Source of the DNA: Azolla pinnata
Taxonomy: Eukaryota > Streptophyta > Polypodiopsida > Salviniales > Salviniaceae
NCBI GenBank assembly: GCA_037176905.1
Contig: JBBBWG010030666.1
Coordinates: 6,943-48,236 of the forward strand
DNA length: 41,294 bases
Direction: 5' to 3'
Part shown: piece by piece, positions 1 to 10,300 of the stretch
How the letters are laid out: each line of letters begins with the position of its first letter
Position numbering within the stretch: the first letter of the stretch is position 1
Notes under the pieces: model-generated
What the model saw: the letters and a program-made list of their open reading frames with translations, nothing else
Database searches by the model: none
What the model was told of the DNA's origin: nothing
Translations under genes and position numbers: made by a program

Positions 1-139
1 GTTCTTATTGTTAGAGGTTTGAAGAACAAAGATACAAGTGTGTGTATGTGTGTGTGTGAATGAGAAGAGAGATGGACAAGGAAAGAAAGGTATATTAACT
101 AACATCTTCCGAGACCAAGGAGAGAAAGAGAGTGGAGAC

Positions 140-1845
140 CTGTTGCTGTCGTTGAGCGTGTGGAACGAAATGCCCGTGCTGTTGGGCACCCAAGTGTGAA
201 GGCACGACGACACGTTCACGATGCGCCCTTCGACGCCACACTCGCGTGCACTCTCCACCATCCTCTCCAGAACAAGGTTGGTCAGCAAGAAGTGGCCTGC
301 AATCAATCAATGGATCAATGGATCAGGCGATCGATCAATGGATCAATGGATCAGTCGATCGATCGATCGATCAAATAGTCGATCAGTCAACGAATCAATC
401 GGTTGATCGATCGATCGATTAGTCAATCCATCCACCAATCAATCCGTCGACCAGTCGATCGATCCATCAATCCATCAACCTATACATATAGAGATTTAGC
501 CCCAATTGATCGATGCGAAGCTCTATTTTCCACAGTAACACTAATGCCGATTGTTATTGTTATTATTATTATGATTATTATTATTATTACCGAGGTGGTT
601 CGTCGCGAAGCTCATCTCATAGCCATCATCCGATCGCTTGAACGTCTTACAGAACACGCCCGCATTGTTTCTACGGAGAAAAAAAAAAAGGCAAAAACCA
701 ACAAACAAACATCAGTGATGGCTCATCAGAATGTGCTTCATTTAATCACGTGGAAGCGAAGGCGAGAGAGCATGTGGGCGCGTTAAAAACAGGCATTAAT
801 GGGTATGTGCTTTCTCTCCGCTTCCATCCATCCTTCCTTCCTTCCTACTTGTTTTGGGGGGGGGGGGATTGACAATGAACGAAGCGAAGCACTCGTTGCA
901 CATGAAGTGGCCAAGTGTGAACAGACAGACGTTTTATCGTGAGTACTCGAACTCTGTATGTTGGATGATCGTAACAGATGTTTGTTATTCGTTATTAGTA
1001 CATGAGGATGTTGAGAGGGAGGCGGAGGCGGAGGAAGCGGTGGGCAAAGGAGCGAACGGACGAGAGGGAGCTGAGGTCGAGGCTCATCACGAGAACGTCG
1101 GCATCGGGAGCGTGGAGCAGGATGGAGGAGCGGAGCGCATTCGCGGCCTTGATGTTGCGGGCGGGGATGATGACGCAGGAGCCGCGCTTGGCCAGCGCTC
1201 GCGCAATCTCCGCGCCGATTCCAGAAGTCGCCCCTGCCAAATTCGTACATACGTATGTACGTAATCGCACAAATATATATATATATATATATATGCATAC
1301 ATACATGTACATCACCCACCACACACACCATCCATCATCATCAAGTATGTCTCACATTCATAATTAGCAACAGCATTTATTGTCTGCTCTTACTACCGGT
1401 ACTCTTATTGCATCACCCCAATTCTTGCTGCTCTCTTAGACTAGAAGACGTTAATATATCTTTCTTTCTTTTCTTTTCTTTTCTTTTCTTTCTTTCTTTC
1501 TTTCTCTCTTTCTTTTTACAGTGCTAAGTGTAGCTACCTACCATTAAGCACACTCGTTTCGCCTATCCTGATGTTTTTGGGCGCACAATGTGAAATGCAT
1601 AGAGAGAAAGGATCTGGGAGCTGTGTAGCCCCCGGAATTCTACGACATCGCGCACCTGTGACTATGGATGTGAGGCCGTGTAGCGACACTTGCGCCGTCA
1701 CGTCGTCGGCCGTCGAGCTCGCCCCGAACCCGCTCTTCCCGGGCACACCCATTATGTACTCCATCATCATCAATGCACCGGCACTCGCACGAGCACCACC
1801 GCCGCCGCCGCGGGCATCGGGCATGGGCATGGGCTTGTTGGACAT
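140..1845 (-). CDS. Short-chain dehydrogenase/reductase, TIC32/retinol dehydrogenase-like (partial, 3' end off window)
   Basis: Four exons, read leftwards: 1845-1656, 1233-1002, 670-591 and 296-140, all GT-AG, with phases joining cleanly. The protein starts MSNKPMPMPDARGG; an in-frame TAG just upstream of this ATG fixes the start. After a Gly/Ala/Met-rich leader comes GKSGFGASSTADDVT, resembling the N-terminus of plant TIC32-type SDRs. The exon 1/2 junction forms the Rossmann cofactor motif TGATSGIG. Then come LDLSSLSSVRSFA, INNAG (split by intron 2), FATNHLGHFLLTNL (split by intron 3) and RIVNVSS with the catalytic-Ser region. The YxxxK catalytic exon would lie left of base 1, since 1-139 reads as intron. 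Family knowledge: NAD(P)(H)-dependent oxidoreductases; pea TIC32 associates with the chloroplast inner-envelope translocon, but many paralogues have other or unknown substrates. The ~30-residue leader is longer than in the TIC32 proteins I recall and is not an obvious transit peptide. The SDR family is secure; the substrate is not. Confidence 0.92.
299..480. repeat. GATC/GATCAATC/GATCAATG simple-repeat tract in SDR intron 3
   Basis: Degenerate tetra- and octanucleotide runs (GATC, CAATC, GATCAATG) start at the intron side of the exon 4 acceptor and run for about 180 bp. The ORFs here reading DRSIDRSI or NQSIDQWI are translations of the repeat, not genes. Confidence 0.85.
561..589. repeat. TTA trinucleotide run at the exon 3 donor of the SDR gene
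   Basis: TATTATTAT-type run in SDR intron 3. On the minus strand it gives the donor context gtaataataataat directly after exon 3, so repeat length changes would alter the sequence right beside the 5' splice site. Confidence 0.7.
1272..1294. repeat. (AT)n microsatellite in SDR intron 1
   Basis: Perfect AT dinucleotide run, about 11 units, upstream of the exon 2 acceptor and flanked by CATACATA-type repeats. Confidence 0.85.
1457..1516. repeat. CTTT/TTCTTTTC pyrimidine tract in SDR intron 1
   Basis: Interrupted CTTT and TTTTC repeats, about 60 bp. On the gene strand this is a GAAA purine tract. Confidence 0.8.
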
Positions 1846-1949
1846 GGGCAGCTGTGCTTTCCTTCCCTAGTGTGGGAACACCACCTGGCGACGGAAATCA
1901 GAGTCGTCGAGCGAAAGCTTTCGGATTCGATAATATCTCCAAGTCTACA

Positions 1950-2087
1950 AGAAGCAGAAGAAGAAGAAGAAGAAGAAGAAGAAGAAGAAGAAGAAGAAGG
2001 GCACTTCTATGGAGGAGTGAGGGGTAGAATGTTAGGCAGCAACAAACATGAGCAGGGTTGAAGAAGAAGAAGAAGAAGAAGAAGAAG
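1950..2087. repeat. Two GAA-repeat blocks 5' of the SDR gene
   Basis: Nearly pure GAA triplets at about 1950-2000 and again at 2060-2087. They lie 105-240 bp upstream of the SDR ATG; on the gene strand they are TTC/CT-rich, as in many plant promoters and 5' leaders. Poly-Glu or poly-Arg ORFs here come from the repeat. A possible TATA-like run (TATATATAT) lies at 2167-2182. Confidence 0.85.
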
Positions 2088-2317
2088 GTGTAGTGGAGGA
2101 GGTAGTAGTAGTGAGATAGAACATGTCTTAGCTTGGGCCAACAAAACAGTGGATTGGATGGATAGATAGATATATATATAGATCTAGTTTAGTGATTGCA
2201 CTTCCCCACATGCACATGCATGCACACATGCATACCATACACAATTATTTTATGTAGCCTTCCCTATAGGGTTTGTTTAAAGAGTACAATTATATGTATG
2301 ACGCGGGAACCATATGC

Positions 2318-2359
2318 GTATGTACGTACGTACGTACGTACGTATGTATGTATGTATGA
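2318..2359. repeat. (GTAC)n(GTAT)n microsatellite
   Basis: Runs of GTAC followed by GTAT tetranucleotides. GTAC is self-complementary, so this stretch could form a cruciform. Confidence 0.85.
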
Positions 2360-2655
2360 ACCACTCGCCTCGCTCACTCACTGTTCATGCATGCTACCAT
2401 CGTGTCTGTGCATACAAGCAAATGCTAGATTTCGTCTTCTGCACGTGCACGTGCCAGAGTACGTATGCAACACCAGTAATCATCTTATTATTGGCATGCC
2501 CGTTGCGTTTGCAGTTGCCCTTCGATGGGCAAAAGCAAAATGGATCTTGCCAACGAATCAATGTTACCTGCGTACCGTATGTATACGCCTGAGATGATGT
2601 TAGTAGGCTAGAGCAACAACAACGATCCGTAGTCACAGTTTGAAAATACATCGTT

Positions 2656-2677
2656 CGATATATATATATATATATAG
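2656..2677. repeat. (TA)n microsatellite
   Basis: Perfect TA dinucleotide run of about 11 units. A second one lies at about 3530-3548. Confidence 0.8.
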
Positions 2678-3736
2678 GGCGAAGCTGCTAGCTGCATCAA
2701 GTTCCATTCTACAAATGAAAAAGGATTGCTGGTATATAATTCTTCGTTCACTCAAATTCCTTAAGGGTGGAAGTATAGCAACAATGTAAACAATCAGCGA
2801 TTATCCAAGACATTTTGATCTAACTACCTAAATGTTATATAGTTTTTTTTTTTCCTTCATAAAAGGATCACTATTCACGATTCATTATTATCGTATTTTT
2901 CTTCCCTTTAGCTATCATCCTTTTTGTCTGGACTTAAATGAGTAAAGAGAAACTTCATGTTTATTGAATGGCTCTCATCTGCAACACGGTCATATTAGTC
3001 TGCACAATCCAATGCTTTGACCCTAATTAAACCAGTAATAAACTTGGTTGTTTTCCCTCAATCATGGATTGTAATATTCGTGTTCGTCGGAAATATCACA
3101 TGTGAATATATGGACGACGAACGAATTCGAATATTATGATACTAACTTTTTTTACTTTATAATTTAGTAAATCTTGGTAAAATAAGGTGATTTCATCTTC
3201 CGAGCGGTGGGTTTAAATCTCATTAAGATGTTTTTTTATTATTATTTTCTTCTATTCTAATTTAATTTGTGCAATTTGAATTTACTACTAATGTTTTTAT
3301 TTTACTCTCTCTTATTATTTCTATCTTATATTTAAATCTTTGTGCAATTATACTCTACCATAAAAATTGAATCGCTTTTTCAACACTTTAAAATCTTTTC
3401 TCGTTCTCGAGCAATATTTTTATACTCGAATACGAATGCACGAATGTATTCTTTACTAAAATCTACGCCCTCAATGTACAGTTATCTGGCATGTTAGTTT
3501 CTAATATTAAAATAGCATCTTTAAAGACTATATATATATATATATATTTCTCATTGATCTCAAGATAGTAATATTAATGAGCACCATACAAAAAGAAAGA
3601 AAGAAAGATATATTAACATTTTCTAAGACCAAAATTGGTCCATGAGACAAACAAATACCAAAAATGCAGTGTGTCACCTTAAACCCTAATTACTTCTACA
3701 GGAGCCGGTAAGTGCATCATCCACTGGTAATTAGAG

Positions 3737-3775
3737 TTTAGGGTTTAGGGTTTAGGGTTTAGGGTTTAGGGTTTA
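3737..3775 (+). repeat. Interstitial telomere-type repeat (TTTAGGG)5
   Basis: Five perfect TTTAGGG units (3737-3771) followed by TTTA. TTTAGGG is the usual land-plant telomere repeat. A reverse-complement telo-box (AAACCCTAA) sits 60 bp upstream near 3681, and a weaker run with a degenerate unit lies at 4735-4762. Such tracts arise by telomerase-mediated break repair or serve as promoter telo-boxes. The flanks are non-repetitive, so this is an internal tract, not a chromosome end. Confidence 0.9.
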
Positions 3776-4734
3776 TAAATTCCCTAAAACTCTGATGACA
3801 ATCTTCCAAACTACGAGTAAGTCGCCTTGCTAGATGAATCTCTATCGAGAAATCTTCGTCTTGAAGCTCGCAAGCACTGATATATATGTATTAATCAGCG
3901 ATCTACACTCCGCGAAATGTTATGGGCTAAGCGCTGCATATTAGAATTTAGGATATGGTGATCATGCATATAATCAGGACATGATCCGATTCGGCCTGCT
4001 GCATTAGCAGCCGATTAATCCATTACTGCTGCAGCGATCAATCCCTTCATTCTAGAAAGGAGCCCGATCGAATTAATTAATGAATTCATCAGCTCATGAG
4101 CAGCTAGCTAGCGACGATTTGTTCGAAATATTAATCGGAAAGCGCAAACGACCTCGATTCTCGCAGATACCCTACGTATGTAATACGTGTATATAAATAT
4201 TGTTATTGATTAGTAGTACTGCAGCAGCTACATGCGTGATCTCGAACGACGCAAGCACTCAAACAGTAGTAATCTAGCAGCAGCAGTAGCTCGGCCGGAG
4301 ATCAACGAGACTTTTTGTGACTTGTATAAGCATCGAGATCGAGGCGAGAAAGCTGCTTGATCAGTAGTATAAGTGTAGCGATCCGAAGATCAATTCCGAT
4401 CATCGACTGATGTCAATCGGATTGATCAACAACTGTCGCCTAATTTGCATTGCATCAACAACAGTAAGTAGCACATGCAATCACGACGTCGCTCGCTGGA
4501 CTCTTATTATAGGGGCTAATATATTGCATGGGATCGACGATGATCGATCGATCGATCTATCTAGTGTTGGATCACCAGCCGACATACTCCGACGAATGGC
4601 CAATCTGCAGCAGATATTGATGATGCTGATAATGATTGATTAATGATTGATTGATTGCAGGGAGATGCAGGAATATTGAGATTATAATCCAGAAATCGAC
4701 ATCGATAATTATTTTCCGCGAGTAGCAGCATCGG

Positions 4735-4762
4735 TTTTAAGGTTTAGGGTTTAGGATTTAGG
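4735..4762 (+). repeat. Short degenerate telomere-like run
   Basis: Contains TTTAAGG, TTTAGGG and TTTAGGA-type heptamers in tandem, about 1 kb from the (TTTAGGG)5 tract. Confidence 0.6.
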
Positions 4763-5133
4763 CACATATAGAACTATATACAATATTATAAAGACATACA
4801 AACGGAAATGAGATCTCGGATTAGTAGGAAATCTGACTGACTGCCCAACAAGTACTACACGCATTTCCAGATCCAGCGAGCGCCTTTTACATTTGAAAAT
4901 TCGCCCACAAATGCAGTATGTTATTCATTGAATAATCGGTTCAATATTCGATCGAATCATACAATAGTTAATGTATGGGATTGTATTATAAGATTGTTTT
5001 TTTTTAATCTGCATGGCCGCGCCGCTTGTAGCATCCCAAGATTCGCAACATATGTATGGCACCCTAATTATAATAAAATTCCGATCATAGGCGATCCATT
5101 CACGACCATTAAATTAATAATCCTACGATCCCC

Positions 5134-5180
5134 GATCCATGATGATGACGATATGATGATGATGATGATGATGATGATGC
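5134..5180. repeat. GAT/ATG trinucleotide repeat
   Basis: GATGATGAC... then ten or so GAT units. It produces poly-Met, poly-Asp and poly-Ser ORFs that are not genes. Confidence 0.85.
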
Positions 5181-5212
5181 CTCATGTGCTAGTGCTGAGA
5201 TCAGTGCTATTG

Positions 5213-5285
5213 GTCGATCGATCGATACATGGATATATTGATCGCTCCATAGATCGATCGATTGATCGATTGATCCATCCATCCA
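5213..5285. repeat. GATC/GATTGATC and CATC simple-repeat tract
   Basis: Same tetranucleotide family as the tract in SDR intron 3 (299-480), ending in CATCCATCCATCC. A shorter GATCGATCGATCGATC run occurs near 4539-4556. Confidence 0.8.
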
Positions 5286-5716
5286 TCCAATATCCATTGG
5301 TAGATAGATATAGATCAGATATAGTCGAATTCGGATTGATGTCTAGTTACAGTTAGTACTCATGTTGGGCGCACTTGCTTTCTACATATGTCTATATATT
5401 ATATTTATGACATAAGGATCGGATCCTCGACTATGACCAATCAATATTATTGTCTCTATAGTTTATATGTAAATTATGAATGGTTTTTTTGTCTTATGAT
5501 CAGGCGGTGGGTGCCGACGCGGATCACACGCTGATCTCGAGTTTAATCGAGCTCCTCATCACTTTGTGCACAGTACGCATACCGATTGATGATCATCAAT
5601 ATCTCCAGCATTAATAATATAGCGGTGAAATTGCCTCAGATCGGCGTAGCACACGGGCATTCTTATTGCAGATCAATGATTTCCATCTTCGACAGACCGG
5701 ATCTACGCAATTTATA

Positions 5717-5955
5717 GTGTGAGATTCACTACAGCTAGACTTGTGGATTGAATAGAAAGTTTTGGATGATTTATCAATAATACAACAGTGAATTAATCAC
5801 CTGATCGGGATCGACATGAATTAATTGTTATTGCAGATCACCGATCGATCCGTATTATTCCATCGATCGATTGATCCAGCTTAAAAGTGTGAGATTTTAA
5901 CTACAGGTAGTGCGGATCTAATAGAAAGTTTTGGATGATTTATTGAATAATATGT
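5717..5955. repeat. Imperfect direct duplication, ~169 bp spacing
   Basis: A block starting GTGTGAGATT and ending in AATAGAAAGTTTTGGATGAT-TTAT occurs at about 5717-5785 and again at about 5886-5955. The core is identical and the ends have drifted. The two copies flank unrelated GATC-rich sequence. No coding content is seen. Confidence 0.75.
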
Positions 5956-7313
5956 CAGCTCAATTCTTTACTGCAATATAAATGTCACTCATGCAATCAA
6001 TTTGAGGCAGCTAGGGCATGTCGATTATGTCCTGATCCCAACGTCGCTACCTTCAGAAAAGGAGCAGAAGTAAGGCCGGAAAACCGTATCGAAAGGAAAT
6101 GGAATCATCTGCAGCATCAAAGCGCACTAAAGCATCAGCATATAATTTCCCTGCACCTGCAATTGCAGTTAGTCAGTCAGTCAGTTTGTTTGTTATAAGT
6201 AAGTTAGTTAGTTAGTTGCACAGGCGTTCTTCTCTATTGAATGGATCGATCTTTTTCTTTTTCAAATTTCTCATCATAGAATCATATTGGGTATTGTATG
6301 CATATGTTCTGGTGGAAATTTGTACGAATTGCGGGAACAGTAATAGAATTTCGCCGAAGCTTTTTCTCTCTTTTCTTAAATTTAGAGGAATCGGATGATG
6401 TTTCATCTCTTCTTAATATCCATTGTTCCAGTTAATTTCTGATTCGATTCATTTCTTCGGATCTTCATTTGTGCAGCTATCGAAAGGTAATTGCTACAAT
6501 GACCGTCGTTTCAATCTCTATATATCCCCACATATATCAGCTTTGCCCCACATGGATCTGCATGAACACCAAAAGGTAGGTCGGTGCTGCTGGTGATGCG
6601 CTAGTTGCGATTGTCTTTAATCAGCTTGTCAGATCAGCTTCGATCCGGTGTGATGCAGCAACAGGTAGCAACAGTGAGAATTCATTGCCGATTAGCGAGA
6701 ATTCGTAGCAGAATAGCGAGACTTCGTAGTTGAATAGCAAGAATTCGTGGCTGATTACAAAAATACAATTCTTCTTATTTTCTATTTTTCTTCTTCTGTT
6801 TCTTTGTTAGGGTTCAACCTTAATTTTATTTCTACAAAGGCGTATTATACCTATTTTCTTTGAAGTAGATCAAATACTATATTTAACAACTAAACATCAA
6901 GGTATAGTACGTATTATATGATCAATCAGGTACTATATGTATTCAAATGTTAAATAAACGTATGTAAACGACTTTTGTACTAGATGCCCGATCATCGACA
7001 AACACATTCAGTTGAGGCTCTACTCTCATATTAAAAGCACCTCCGGTTTCAGGATCGGATCGCTTCTGCTGCGACGTCCGCCGACGACGAGGAGAATCGC
7101 AAGGTTATTATTCAAGGCTCTCAGCGGAGCTGAATTAGGAACAAGGATGTGAATGTGTACTAGCTAAATTAGTGTAACCATCTACTAGGACCAGAAAAGG
7201 TTCGGAATCCGATTCTTGATCTATCATGACATGTTTGGCTATAATATTTGTGTAACAAAGTCTATAAATCCATGACTTAGAAATAGTATCATTGTGAGTT
7301 TTAGTCCAAGAAA

Positions 7314-10300
7314 TTACTTTGATTTTTTCTGCGAGAGAAGATCGCGGCCGGCAACGATCGCACAATTCTGCCCTGGTATCCCTGTTACACCGCCCCCCGG
7401 ATGTGCTCCAGCTCCACACATATACAGCCCTTTTACCGGTGTTCGATATCCAGACCTACGGAAAGATATAGTGATGAACAACAAGCATGTCAGGAGGATT
7501 GAAGAAAGCTGAAATTCCAAGAAATGGCAAGGCACTTATTGTCAGGCTCAAATCAGTTGTCCAGGAAGTGGATATACCAGCTCAGAAAATGGCCTGTAAA
7601 AACTCGGGTGGTGCTAAAGTTTAAATACAAGGGAGAGGTGATTGGCACATCCATGGTGAATGAAGCATGCATCAACTGTATGAGAGAACATGTTTACACT
7701 ACAGTCCCCCTAAATTAGGATCCAATACTAATGGTAGCATGCCCCATATTCTACTCTAAGAGAATATCCCAAAACTCATATTACCAGAATCAAAAGTTTA
7801 ATGTTCAGGAAGTGGATACACCAGCTCAGAAGATGCTCTGTAAAAACTAATAAAGTTCGAATAGAAGAAGAGGTGATTGGCAGTGAATGAACCATGAATT
7901 GTATGATAAAGAACATGTTTGCAATACACTCACCTAAAATTAGGATCCAATACTAATGGTAGCATCCCCCATATTCTACTCTATTCTAAGAGAACTTCCC
8001 AAAACTTACAACATGACCCGAATGTAATAGGATTCGGCACCCTGTGATTAACAGGGGAGAAGGTATACATTTATTTTTCTATGGGTAGGTCGGAAGGCAA
8101 ACACACTGTAACAACAGCTGCCCGAGGTTTAGATGGTCCTCAATGCTACAACCAACTAGTTTTCACCTCTTCCTCCCTGCCATTGTTTCACAATTTTAGC
8201 TCTAATATTTGTTTATTTATTTATTTTTCCCCAACTGAATCCTTTCATTACTGGCGGATACAACCAAAATGGTGGATTCTACACACCCATCTTGGTTTGC
8301 CAATTTTAGCTCAAATATTGTACGAGAAATATGCAGTAAAGAGGATACAGAATAATACCAGCCCTTCACTGGTCGAAACAGGAAAAGGGAATCAAGCCCC
8401 ATTGCGCCATGGAAAATATTCCCACCTGCAGGATTTTGATTAGATCCTTGAACAAGTCAGTCGTTCCATACCTGAAACAAAAATCCTACAGCCAAAGAAC
8501 ATACCTGTGAGGCCAAACTCTCGTTCCAGATCCGGAGGAGTCAACATTTCATACTCAATAATAGAAGATGTAAATCCAGGTGCATAATCATTAATAAGTC
8601 CGAAACACCGATCCGCAAATGCTTTCTGCAAAAGTTAGAATTTAAAGTTTGAGAATAATCTAATACAAGTTATACATGAACTGATACAATGCACTATGCA
8701 TCTAAGCGCATAAATACAAAGAAACATCTTTGCATTTACCACTGATTGTTGCTTTCCCAAAGTTCAAAGCTTCTATGAACCCTCCATAGAGTATCCTATA
8801 AGCACATTAGATAGGAACCCCCAATACTCAGAAATGTCTTCCAAATAGAGCTTAAAGAGTGCGGGGAGTAGGTACCTCTGTTTCATTCCAACAGTGGAAT
8901 AAATAGTCTCAGAAATCTTTAGCCAGCCTACTACTTTCTGGTGGGGTACTAAATGTTATCAAATACTTCACGTGCACCAAAAACTTAAAAGAATTAAATT
9001 CAGTGTATTTAAATTGAAGTGAAGGGTTAAACACTTAAGGTAGTTGTGAGCAGGTTAGTTGGATGATCTGACATATATATACTGCTTTGGTATGTAGACA
9101 TTATTTGGTAAACGGGCATGGCTTTGATAGATTCTGACTAGATGTCTAGAAAGAAGTTACATAGACATATATATGCATTGATGAGTAATTTTACATTATG
9201 TAAAAAGGGTTCAACCAATATAAATTTAATATTTTTAAACCTTATTACCTGTTTACAAAGGAAGCTACTACATTCCAAAGAAATAAGAAAAAGAATTACC
9301 CTTATATATGGCTCATTCCAAGACCCATGTTTCAATACATAAGGTGTGTATTGAACAAAAAGATTAATGACATGTTGACCTGCCATAAACAAACATAAAT
9401 GTAACTTCTTATGAGATCATGAAATTAACTTCATTTTATATACTAATAAACTGCCATACATCAATAAATTATCTTGCCTGTAGGAGAAATGGTCTTATCT
9501 AATGAAGAAGGAATAGTCATTTCAATTAACGGTGTTTTTGAAGGCACTCCATTCCATGCATCACGGCAAGCTGCATCAATCTCATCCATACTGTACATCA
9601 ATATGAATATTAAATCAGCAAAATCTGAGGAAAATTTATACATCACACTGACACCAAAAACTACAAACTTCAGTTTTATTTTTATCTGAGGATAAAACTG
9701 CGAAAAAGAGTTTACAAAGAAAAGCATATGATAGAGATAAGACTTTGGCCCACAATAATAATCTTCAGTTTTATTTTTATCTGAGGATAAAACTGTGTGA
9801 AAGAGAGTTTAGAAAGAAAAGCATATAATAGAGACAAGACTTTGGCATACAAGTTTCCCATCTCTTCTTTTTTTCTAAAAAGAACATCATCAGACAGACA
9901 AGGTTAGAATCTGAATGTCTTTACCCATGAATTACCTCAGTGCCCATCATGTAGCTTTTCATATTATCGGTGGTGGGAATAAGAAAGTCAGAGTTTTATA
10001 ATTCCAAATTTAACCCGCCTATGAGCATTCGTAAACTAGAAGTACTGTAATTTTGCATGGCCAATTTGAATCCCAAACCTCCTCCAAAACTTGTATAGAA
10101 AATATTGATTAATACCATATTGTTGCCAAAGTCTATTCTGAGGTACATTATTCATTGTAGTTGCTATACCTACCAAGCTTCACAGTGTATTGGAAAAAAG
10201 GAACAGACTTTGATGGCTGATATGAATCTACCCAATACTATCCTGCAGGATCCCATTGTAATTTTGATAAAGGATTTTGACCTCCATAAACCCACATCTT

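Larger units (their letters stand above)
4410..7172 (+). other. Possible small plus-strand gene or exon relics (unrecognised)
   Basis: Four exon-like segments share compatible phases: 4410-4463 (starts ATG, ends ACA|gtaagt); 5504-5572 (strong polypyrimidine acceptor ...tcttatgatcag, 23 codons including DADHTLISSLIELLITLC, GC-richer than its surroundings, then gtacgc); 6011-6069 (acceptor gaggcag, reads HVDYVLIPTSLPSEKEQ, donor gtaagg); and 7053 to a stop at 7170-7172 (acceptor ccggtttcag). Joined this way they encode about 93 residues of no family I recognise. The 5504-5572 segment looks most like a real exon. The last segment is also open in another frame, ending at a TGA at 7131-7133. AG and GT dinucleotides are common, so a chance assembly is quite possible. 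No transcript evidence is available here. Confidence 0.22.
1846..7313. other. Intergenic region between the PYROXD2 3' end and the SDR 5' end
   Basis: About 5.5 kb with no recognised conserved gene. The right end (about 7130-7313) should hold the PYROXD2 3' UTR and polyadenylation site. The left end (1846 to about 2200) should hold the SDR promoter and 5' UTR. Between them is AT-rich DNA with microsatellites, telomere-type repeats (3737-3775), an imperfect duplication (5717-5955) and weak exon-like segments on the plus strand (listed separately). I found no transposase, reverse transcriptase, tRNA or rRNA here. A short copy of the motif at 90-120 (GATATATTAAC...CTAAGACCAA type) recurs near 3605-3635; it may be a small dispersed repeat. 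Confidence 0.6.

Noticed and set aside
299..480. ORFs reading DRSIDRSI or QSIDQWI on the plus strand
   Set aside because: They are direct translations of GATC-type simple repeats inside SDR intron 3, with no family resemblance.
3190..3215. tRNA-like T-arm (GGGTTTAAATCTC)
   Set aside because: No matching acceptor, D-arm or anticodon arm around it.
4928..5356. 142-residue plus-strand ORF
   Set aside because: It crosses a GAT microsatellite (poly-Met) and GATC repeats; the remaining residues show no conserved pattern.
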